A stretch of DNA of 6,275 nt from Bifidobacterium breve. GTDB taxonomy: Bacteria; Actinomycetota; Acidimicrobiia; Acidimicrobiales; Ilumatobacteraceae. Below are positions 1 through 5,552 of the stretch, in pieces; position 1 is the first letter of the stretch; each line of letters starts with the position of its first letter. The stretch spans positions 1-6,275 of the forward strand of contig CAMBWL010000057.1 in assembly GCA_945871625.1 (NCBI GenBank). Reading direction: 5' to 3'. Both the position numbers and the translations under genes were made by a program. The notes under the pieces were generated by a model. It searched no databases, was not told where the DNA came from, and was given only the letters and a program-made list of their open reading frames with translations.

Positions 1-30
1 ATTTTGGGCTCGGCGCTAATCACGCAGTAA
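1..30 (+). CDS. Possible 3' end of an upstream gene (9 codons visible)
   Basis: The first reading frame is open from the left edge and would encode ILGSALITQ followed by TAA at 28-30. That stop shares one base with the ATG of the dehydratase gene (TAATG), a junction typical of translationally coupled actinobacterial operons. Nothing can be said about function from nine residues. The frame being open over 30 bases is weak evidence on its own; the TAATG overlap is the main support. A competing reading is that the dehydratase frame itself extends leftward, because it too has no stop before the window edge. Confidence 0.3.
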   Translation: MLGSALITQ

Positions 31-1880
31 TGGCTAAAATATTTAATTCTCGGACTCGCCTCGCACTTTTTGCAGAGCGCGTTGGACAAAGTAAGAGTTT
101 CATCTCAATAACTGGGGTAATTCAGTTTGTTTTAGATGTCCTTGCTTGGTCGGCTGCTGCCACCCTTGCGCTCGTCTTGCGAGCATATTTGCAAGAAGAA
201 CAAAACATCGCCGGCGCGGTACAAAGCATTTTGTACCGAGCATTGCCAATTGTCGCGGTTGTGCAGGCGATCACCGGGTACATCGTCGGAATTTATCGAC
301 GCAGGTGGCGGTATGGAAGTTTTGACGAAGTCAAAGGACTAATCCTTTCAGCATTTATTACAACCACCATTTTGCTGACAATCAGGTTCACTGACAGATC
401 GATTGACGCTTTTCCTCGAAGCGCAATCATCACTGGTGGCATCCTTGGTTTATTTTTCACAGCCGCGAGTCGTTATACATGGCGGCTTGTCCGCGAACAA
501 CTGCGCCGACCATCTGAACTTACGGCAAAGAAAATCTTGATCTACGGCGCGGGTGAAGGCGGAATTCAAATCGTCAATACGATGTTGCGCAACCCAAATT
601 CAATTTATTTGCCAGTCGGCTTTTTGGACGACAATGTCTCGACACATCGCCTGAGTATTTCCGGAGTTTCAGTTTTGGGTGGTCGAGAGTCAATCCAAAA
701 AGTTGCCAGCCGCACTGGTGCTAAAACTCTATTGATCGCTATTCCGTCGGCAGAGTCGGGTGTCGTCAGCGAAATTGCCGAAATTGCCCGAGCGGCGGAC
801 CTGGAAGTGAAAATCTTGCCGGCAGTGCAAAACTTGGATGAACGACCCGTAGACACCAGTGATATTCGCGACCTGACCGATGAAGATCTGTTGGGTCGGC
901 GACGAGTGAAAATCAATCTGGATGAAATCTCGCAATACTTGGTGAATCGCCGAGTTCTTGTAACTGGCGCTGGTGGCAGCATCGGCAGCGAACTCTGTCG
1001 TAAACTGGTGCGATTTAATCCAGCAGAAATCATCATGCTGGATCGTGATGAAAGCGCTCTACACGAAGTGCAACTATCGATTTACGGCCGGGCTCTACTT
1101 GATACACCACAAACCGTGCTGGCTGACTTGCGCGATGAACAAGCGATCAACGCTATTTTTGAATCACGCAAGCCTCAAGTTGTGTTTCATGCCGCGGCAC
1201 TCAAGCATTTGCCTCTACTCGAGCGATACCCGCACGAGGCATATCAAACCAATGTGCTTGGCACCTTGACGATGCTGAAAGCGGCACAACGATGTGGCGT
1301 CGAAGTTTTCGTGAACATCTCAACCGATAAGGCTGCTAATCCGATTAGCGTCTTGGGTTACTCAAAACGAATTGCCGAGAGACTCACGGCAGACTTTGCA
1401 TTTGGCTCTGGTTCAGGAAAATATATCTCGGTACGTTTCGGAAATGTGTTGGGTTCACGCGGCAGTGTCTTGACCTCGTTCAAAGACCAGATTGCCAAAG
1501 GTGGACCAGTAACCGTCACTCACCGTGGAGTGAGCCGATACTTTATGACTATTTTTGAAGCCGTACAACTAGTGATTCAAGCAGGGGCCATCGGATCAAC
1601 AGGAGAAATTTTGGTTCTGGATATGGGTAAACCAGTCAACATTTACGAGGTTGCCGAGCAACTCGTGCGCAATAGTTCTAAACCGATCAAGATTGAAGTT
1701 GTTGGTTTGCGTGTCGGCGAAAAAGTTCACGAAGAACTATTCGGAACTGGTGAAATTGATGAGAGACCAAGACACCCGCTAATTTCACATGTGCCCGCAA
1801 AATCGATTGACCAAACAAGTTTGACCGTGAACCCGAAAGATTCTCGAGAGTTCATGATTCGCCTACTCGAAGAGCAATAA
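30..1880 (+). CDS. capD: Membrane-anchored nucleotide-sugar 4,6-dehydratase (CapD/WbpM/PglF family)
   Basis: Predicted to convert a UDP-N-acetylhexosamine (UDP-GlcNAc in characterised relatives) to its 4-keto-6-deoxy form, the entry step to QuiNAc, FucNAc and bacillosamine-type sugars. The 616 residues match full-length members. Four hydrophobic segments (about 27-50, 63-88, 103-120, 132-147) anchor it in the membrane. A first Rossmann-like domain starts at KKILIYGAGEGG (167-178). The catalytic short-chain dehydrogenase domain carries TGAGGSIG (312-319, NAD(P) binding), AALKHLPLLE (389-398), STDK (431-434), K446 of the xxxK motif, RFGNVLGSRGSV (469-480) and GEKVHEEL (563-570). The position that is Met in characterised large dehydratases is Leu442. 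ATG at 30 is chosen because it puts the first membrane segment about 26 residues in, which is usual; no strong ribosome site is visible. The frame is open to the left edge, so a longer N-terminus is possible. The gene converges on the ligase-family gene 11 bp downstream. Exact substrate and product stereochemistry are unknown. Confidence 0.93.
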   Translation: MAKIFNSRTRLALFAERVGQSKSFISITGVIQFVLDVLAWSAAATLALVLRAYLQEEQNIAGAVQSILYRALPIVAVVQAITGYIVGIYRRRWRYGSFDEVKGLILSAFITTTILLTIRFTDRSIDAFPRSAIITGGILGLFFTAASRYTWRLVREQLRRPSELTAKKILIYGAGEGGIQIVNTMLRNPNSIYLPVGFLDDNVSTHRLSISGVSVLGGRESIQKVASRTGAKTLLIAIPSAESGVVSEIAEIARAADLEVKILPAVQNLDERPVDTSDIRDLTDEDLLGRRRVKINLDEISQYLVNRRVLVTGAGGSIGSELCRKLVRFNPAEIIMLDRDESALHEVQLSIYGRALLDTPQTVLADLRDEQAINAIFESRKPQVVFHAAALKHLPLLERYPHEAYQTNVLGTLTMLKAAQRCGVEVFVNISTDKAANPISVLGYSKRIAERLTADFAFGSGSGKYISVRFGNVLGSRGSVLTSFKDQIAKGGPVTVTHRGVSRYFMTIFEAVQLVIQAGAIGSTGEILVLDMGKPVNIYEVAEQLVRNSSKPIKIEVVGLRVGEKVHEELFGTGEIDERPRHPLISHVPAKSIDQTSLTVNPKDSREFMIRLLEEQ

Positions 1881-1891
1881 CGGTAAATCAG

Positions 1892-3169
1892 CTAGACCTT
1901 AGTTGTTTCATTTCTGCTGCCGGCCATTGACGCAACAAGGAGCAGCCACAAAAAGTGGTTGCCAACGATGAAACTCTCTTGGGTGGACGCCGCTATCACA
2001 AACCAAGTTGCGGCGAACGTCCACTGACCAGCAGTTTGAGTAAACACGCGGTCAAGTTGACGGGCTCCGCTCCACAAAATTGCCAACACCAAAAGCCCAG
2101 CGCCGATCAGCCCTCCGCCAAGCAACACATCCATTATTCCGCTGTGTGACCAAGAATTGCTCGTTAACGCCCACCAAAATTCGCGTTCGTGAAAAAAATT
2201 TGGTGTTTGCCAGGCAGAAAACCAACCCCAACCAAACATTGGCTTATCTAAAAATCCGTCCCAACTGAATTTCCACAACATAGTGCGACCGTTAAAATCA
2301 ATTTTGCTATTGAAAATTCTTGAAAGAGTTTCTTGAATTCTAAAAGTTAGCCATGTCAAAATAATTAACACAGACAAAAACCCTGGATAGACAAGTTGCA
2401 CTAGTTGATTGGATGTAAAAACTCGCTGCCTATGCAACCAACGAACTGACGTCCAGAAACCCCAGACAAAAACAAACACTGCGATCGCACCAATCGACGT
2501 TGACGACTTGCTGCGGATCAGCAACCCGAGATCTAACAACATCACGTCAAAAAGCACGCACAAAAACACCGCCCAATATTTTGGGCGCCTGACGATCAGA
2601 ACCCACGCCAAAGCCAAGGCTGCAAGAAGTCCAAGTGCCGCAGGCGGAGCGAGCGAATTTCGATTGAAGTAAATGCCAATCCAATAGTTTTCGTCGAAGT
2701 TGACTGCCCCCGACCAGTTATTTCGCACTGCGTACCACGAAACAACCAAACCAGGCTGCATCGCAACCAAAAACAGCGTCAGTTGTTGCAACAAAGTGAA
2801 ACTGCGAGCAATGTACAAACCAGCCAAACATGTCACCGTCAGAGTGAACGACTCAACCAGCGAATAACTGCTGAAGGTCGACCAAAAAGTCGAGATAAAC
2901 ATCCAGGCGCAAAATGCCAACAACACCCCCACGGGACCCTTCAACAAACTTGCTGGAATACCGCGTCTAAACAACAACAACAGTGCCGGAACTTGTGCAA
3001 TTAAATACGTCGAAAATTTTGTATTGCTGATGATCCCCGCATCTATGTATCCGCTGGCTTCCCAGATCTTCAAAACCGGACCCTGCGTCAGAAAACCAAG
3101 CAATACAACAACATAGAAGTATTCAAGCCAAGTCAAAATTTGATGAGACTTTAAGCCAAGCATTCGCAC
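1892..3169 (-). CDS. O-antigen ligase/polymerase-family membrane protein (Wzy_C/WaaL-like)
   Basis: Very hydrophobic 425-residue protein with roughly ten membrane segments and one larger polar loop (about 280-345), the architecture of the O-antigen ligase/polymerase superfamily. Family marks are FNRNSLAPP (168-176), the serine-rich RSKSSTS (219-225) before a membrane helix, and the loop motifs NGRTMLW (293-299) and PMFGWGW (310-316), matching the family's GRxxxW...GxG pattern. SHSGIMDVLLGGGLIG (341-356) corresponds to the usual H-N-x-(Y/F)-L...GxxG segment. Such proteins transfer lipid-linked glycan on the outer membrane face, either polymerising repeat units (Wzy) or ligating glycan to an acceptor (WaaL); sequence alone does not separate these. 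The start is taken as GTG at 3169, with an AGGTAG about 11 bases upstream and a -10-like TAGATT 8 bases upstream; ATG at 3163 is the alternative. It is divergent from the coiled-coil gene and the only gene in its visible unit. The stop lies 11 bp from that of the dehydratase, with no clear terminator between. Confidence 0.88.
   Translation of the reverse strand: MRMLGLKSHQILTWLEYFYVVVLLGFLTQGPVLKIWEASGYIDAGIISNTKFSTYLIAQVPALLLLFRRGIPASLLKGPVGVLLAFCAWMFISTFWSTFSSYSLVESFTLTVTCLAGLYIARSFTLLQQLTLFLVAMQPGLVVSWYAVRNNWSGAVNFDENYWIGIYFNRNSLAPPAALGLLAALALAWVLIVRRPKYWAVFLCVLFDVMLLDLGLLIRSKSSTSIGAIAVFVFVWGFWTSVRWLHRQRVFTSNQLVQLVYPGFLSVLIILTWLTFRIQETLSRIFNSKIDFNGRTMLWKFSWDGFLDKPMFGWGWFSAWQTPNFFHEREFWWALTSNSWSHSGIMDVLLGGGLIGAGLLVLAILWSGARQLDRVFTQTAGQWTFAATWFVIAASTQESFIVGNHFLWLLLVASMAGSRNETTKV
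2562..2587 (-). terminator. Terminator-like hairpin inside the ligase-family gene
   Basis: On the minus strand the coding sequence contains CGCCCAAAATATTGGGCG, a perfect 7-bp GC-rich stem (2570-2576 with 2581-2587) around a 4-base loop. Three bases later comes a run of five T (2562-2566). This looks like a weak intrinsic terminator or pause site, but it also encodes R-P-K-Y-W-A-V-F-L within a cytoplasmic loop and the start of a membrane helix. The run of T is explained by Phe/Leu codons, so coincidence is quite possible. Confidence 0.25.
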
Positions 3170-3177
3170 TGCAGAAC

Positions 3178-3204
3178 AATCTACCTGAGCCCATATCGGC
3201 GCAA
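3178..3204 (-). promoter_or_regulatory. Putative leaderless promoter of the ligase-family gene
   Basis: Reading the minus strand, TAGATT (3183-3178) fits the TAnnnT -10 pattern and lies 8 bases before the GTG at 3169, so transcription would start at or within a couple of bases of the codon. A loose -35 candidate, TTGCGC (3204-3199), stands 15 bases upstream of it. Leaderless transcripts are common in actinobacteria. The AGGTAG overlapping this box could instead act as a ribosome site if the true promoter lies further back. Assigned by eye only. Confidence 0.35.
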
Positions 3205-3222
3205 GAGAACGCGTCGCTCTTG
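3202..3222. repeat. Inverted repeat, candidate operator between divergent genes
   Basis: Perfect 6-bp arms CAAGAG (3202-3207) and CTCTTG (3217-3222) flank a 9-base spacer that itself contains the palindrome ACGCGT (3209-3214). The centre (3212) falls almost exactly midway between the two start codons (3169 and 3251). Each arm, read outward, ends in a TTG that could serve as part of a -35 element for its gene. This geometry suits a dimeric regulator controlling both units at once, but short inverted repeats occur by chance. Confidence 0.35.
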
Positions 3223-3238
3223 GGGTAATTGAATTCGG

Positions 3239-3244
3239 TAGAAT
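3239..3244 (+). promoter_or_regulatory. Putative leaderless -10 box of the coiled-coil/GT/wzt operon
   Basis: TAGAAT (five of six matches to TATAAT) ends six bases before the GTG at 3251, the spacing expected when the transcript begins on the start codon. The first three bases are also an in-frame TAG stop, so the gene cannot start upstream of this point. The best -35 is only a partial match (CTCTTG at 3217-3222, 16-base spacer), and no ribosome-binding site precedes the GTG. Confidence 0.45.
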
Positions 3245-3250
3245 ACAAGT

Positions 3251-3613
3251 GTGACCACGACAAGCAACGAAGAGTACGACCTTCTAATCTCTGAGCTTTT
3301 TGCCGAAGCTCATGGCTTGCGGATGAAATATGAAGAATTCAGTCAATACACCGAGGCAAAAATTGCCGAATTTATTCTTGAGCGTAAACCGATGGCGATA
3401 CAACTTGAACAGTTGTCGCGCGACCTAGCAGTAACAAATGCACAGCGAGCACAAATTCATGCCGATCTCGTTGAATTGACTTCGCGAATTGACGCACTAA
3501 CTGCTCAGCGCGATAATGCCCGTGCCAGGGTGAAAGTTCTCGAATCTGCTCGGTCATATCGGATTGCTAAGCGACTACGCCGATTGGTACCAAGTTTCTT
3601 ACAAGGCAAATAA
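3251..3613 (+). CDS. Small coiled-coil protein, function unknown
   Basis: Not recognised as a named family. The 120 residues have no signal peptide or membrane segment. Residues 51-98 form a textbook coiled coil: the a/d positions 52, 55, 59, 62, 66, 69, 73, 76, 80, 83, 87, 90, 94 and 97 are L, L, L, T, R, I, L, L, I, L, R, A, V, L. The tail SYRIAKRLRRLVPSFL (102-117) is basic and amphipathic, and resembles (from memory) the short SxxWRLTxPLR-type segments that follow coiled coils in many glycosyltransferases and surface-glycan methyltransferases. The GTG start is the first possible one after an in-frame TAG and fits a leaderless promoter. It is the first gene of an operon; the glycosyltransferase starts 4 bp after its stop, in another frame. 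A scaffold or chain-length role for glycan assembly is an inference from the context. A gene split off from a coiled-coil glycosyltransferase is the other reading. Confidence 0.75.
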   Translation: MTTTSNEEYDLLISELFAEAHGLRMKYEEFSQYTEAKIAEFILERKPMAIQLEQLSRDLAVTNAQRAQIHADLVELTSRIDALTAQRDNARARVKVLESARSYRIAKRLRRLVPSFLQGK

Positions 3614-3617
3614 TTTA

Positions 3618-4337
3618 ATGGCCGTCCGGCAATATCCGGTGATTATCACCGTTCGTGACCGACTATCTTGCCTTCAACAACTTTTAAGTTGGCTCGAAAA
3701 TATGGGCCAACAGGAGATTTGGCTTTGCGACAACGACAGTACTTTTCCCCCACTTGTTGAATTTCTGAAATCAACCAAACACAACGTGTTCTTCAACAAA
3801 TTTAATCTCGGTCACCGCGCCCCCTGGTTGAGTGGCCTTGTACCCCAATTAGGCAGCGAACGATATTTCATAATTTCAGATCCAGATGTCGTGCCGGACG
3901 TAAATACCCCGAGCGATGTCTTCGAAATGTTTGAACACATGTTGCATTCGAACCCAAAAATTGACAAGGTTGGATTCTCGCTTCGCATCGATGATCTCCC
4001 CGACCATTTCACCCATAAAGCAGATGTCATAACTTGGGAAACCCAGTTCTGGCAAAATGTTTATTGGCCCGGCTACTACAAAGCGCCAATTGACACCACT
4101 TTTGCGATGTACCGACCAGGAAGCGGCCATCAGAACGGCAACTCGTTGCGCAGCGGCCCGCCATATACGGCAAGACACCTGCCTTGGTATCAAGACTTCG
4201 ACAATCTGTCAGAAGAAGACGATTATTACATTCTGCACAGTGACCACCTGATCACGAACTGGAATACTGACAAATTGCCGGCAACCGTGCGCGCACAACT
4301 TACAAAACTGCGTGCTCAGCAAAGTGCAGCCGAGTAA
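3618..4337 (+). CDS. GT-A-like glycosyltransferase (GT2-like), acceptor unknown
   Basis: Predicted cytoplasmic sugar transferase of 239 residues, essentially a bare catalytic domain with no membrane segment. The N-terminal strand PVIITVRDR (7-15) followed by EIWLCDNDST (33-42) is the nucleotide-binding start of a GT-A fold. YFIISDPDVVP (83-93) supplies a DxD-type metal/nucleotide-sugar motif (D88-P-D90). Further motifs are NLGHRAPW (63-70), RIDDLPD (123-129), PIDTTFAMYR (157-166) and GPPYTARHLPWYQD (180-193). The last three look like a family-specific active-site half and are not standard GT2 features I can name. The start is ATG 3618, 4 bp after the coiled-coil stop, with AAGG 11 bases upstream. 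The frame is open back to 3564, but that extension lies inside the preceding gene. wzt follows 8 bp after the stop, so it is probably co-transcribed and adds one sugar of the exported glycan. Donor and linkage cannot be read from the sequence. Confidence 0.8.
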   Translation: MAVRQYPVIITVRDRLSCLQQLLSWLENMGQQEIWLCDNDSTFPPLVEFLKSTKHNVFFNKFNLGHRAPWLSGLVPQLGSERYFIISDPDVVPDVNTPSDVFEMFEHMLHSNPKIDKVGFSLRIDDLPDHFTHKADVITWETQFWQNVYWPGYYKAPIDTTFAMYRPGSGHQNGNSLRSGPPYTARHLPWYQDFDNLSEEDDYYILHSDHLITNWNTDKLPATVRAQLTKLRAQQSAAE

Positions 4338-4345
4338 CTCGAATC

Positions 4346-5548
4346 ATGACGGCAAACGCAATATCGGTCAGTTCTTTATCCAAGAACTTTCGGTTGTACC
4401 ACGAACGTAATCGCTATATTAAAGCCGCCTTCCTGCGCGGTCGTCGCGCAAAGTTTGAAGAATTCTGGGCTCTAAAAGACGTCTCTTTTGAGGTTGTTCA
4501 TGGCGCAACTCTCGGCATAATCGGGTCAAATGGTTCGGGCAAGACAACGATGCTCAAGTGCCTGACTGGTATTTATACACCGGATGAAGGCTCAATCAAG
4601 ATTGACGGCAAGCTCGCGGCGTTGCTTGAACTCGGCGCCGGATTTCACCCCGAATTAACTGGCGCTGAAAATATTTATCTCAACGGTGCGATTCTCGGGA
4701 TGTCGAAGCGAGATGTACAAAATAGGTTTGCGAGTATTGTCGAATTTGCCGGTCTAGAAAAATTCATCGACGCGCCAGTCAAGAATTTTTCGTCTGGCAT
4801 GGTGGTGCGCCTAGGTTTTTCTATTGCGGCACACGTTGAACCAGAAATATTGTTGATCGATGAGATTCTCTCAGTGGGTGACCAAGATTTTCAACGCAAA
4901 AGTAGCGAGAAGATCGAAGAGTTCAGACGTGAGGGTCGAACGATCGTCGTTGTGAGTCACAGTCTGGGCTTGGTACAACAACTTTGCAAACAAGTCATTT
5001 GGCTGGATAAGGGTCAAATCAAACAAATAGGGCCAGCAGCGGAAGTAATCGCCGCATACACGGGCGGCAGTTATGCGAAACATACCGAACGTGATGAGTC
5101 GTCACGTAACCGTTGGGGCACAGGTGACGCCAGAATCAACTCGATTGAACTGCTTAATTCTGATGGGACGACCGCCGAGGTTATTAAATCAAACGCTGCT
5201 GCTCAAATTCGCTTTCAGATTTCTGCGCACACTCGAATTGAATCACCGATCTTGAGGGTGCAGATTACGCGCTTAAACGGAGACGTAATGTGGGCTACTT
5301 CAACCCAACGCGGCACGAATACGATGCGGGTTCTGGATGGTGCAGCAACTGCGACTCTGAATATTGACTCAATTCAACTGCTTGAAGGCACATATTTTGT
5401 TTCGGCGTCGATCACCGACTCAACTGGTGCCACTGAATTCGACCATTGTGAAAATTGGTTGCGATTCAATGTACATAAAACCAACATGTTTGATGATGGA
5501 ATCGTGGCAATCAACTCAACATGGAACCTGGAACGACACCACAAGTAA
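4346..5548 (+). CDS. wzt: Polysaccharide ABC transporter ATP-binding protein with C-terminal glycan-binding domain
   Basis: Energises export of a completed glycan through the Wzm permease. The ATPase domain (about 5-240) has Walker A GSNGSGKT (60-67) and the ELGAGFHPELTGAENI block (95-110) typical of the Wzt/TagH subfamily in place of an ordinary Q-loop. The signature is NFSSGM (147-152) rather than LSGGQ, which is also normal for this subfamily. Walker B is EILLIDE (167-173), followed by SVGD (176-179) and the switch histidine in VVSHS (H205). From RWGTGDARI (256-264) to about 378 is a Wzt C-terminal beta-sandwich-like domain, which in characterised O-antigen exporters recognises the modified chain terminus. 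The total of 400 residues fits two-domain Wzt proteins. The ATG is 8 bp after the glycosyltransferase stop without a clear ribosome site, so coupling is likely. Its permease partner lies tail to tail on the other strand 4 bp away instead of directly upstream. Confidence 0.94.
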   Translation: MTANAISVSSLSKNFRLYHERNRYIKAAFLRGRRAKFEEFWALKDVSFEVVHGATLGIIGSNGSGKTTMLKCLTGIYTPDEGSIKIDGKLAALLELGAGFHPELTGAENIYLNGAILGMSKRDVQNRFASIVEFAGLEKFIDAPVKNFSSGMVVRLGFSIAAHVEPEILLIDEILSVGDQDFQRKSSEKIEEFRREGRTIVVVSHSLGLVQQLCKQVIWLDKGQIKQIGPAAEVIAAYTGGSYAKHTERDESSRNRWGTGDARINSIELLNSDGTTAEVIKSNAAAQIRFQISAHTRIESPILRVQITRLNGDVMWATSTQRGTNTMRVLDGAATATLNIDSIQLLEGTYFVSASITDSTGATEFDHCENWLRFNVHKTNMFDDGIVAINSTWNLERHHK

Positions 5549-5552
5549 AAAT

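Noticed and set aside
605..1036. 143-codon open frame on the minus strand inside the dehydratase gene
   Set aside because: It lies wholly within a well-supported conserved gene, its translation is Ser/Arg-rich and resembles no family, and no start signals are seen. It is a shadow frame.
1516..1533. Inverted repeat TCACTC/GAGTGA inside the dehydratase gene
   Set aside because: A 6-bp stem in a conserved coding segment (THRGVSRYF) with no terminator-like or promoter context.
2409..2672. 87-codon + strand frame opposite the ligase-family gene
   Set aside because: Antisense to a clear membrane protein; its Thr/Asn/Lys/Gln-rich composition is what reversed hydrophobic codons give.
3564..3617. 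18-codon upstream extension of the glycosyltransferase
   Set aside because: It lies inside the coiled-coil gene in another frame. ATG 3618 follows that gene's stop, has AAGG at suitable distance, and places the GT-A strand at the N-terminus as expected.
4331..4341. Palindrome CGAGTAACTCG spanning the glycosyltransferase stop, just before wzt
   Set aside because: As RNA it gives only a 4-bp stem with a 3-base loop and no T-run; too weak to call a terminator or a translation switch.
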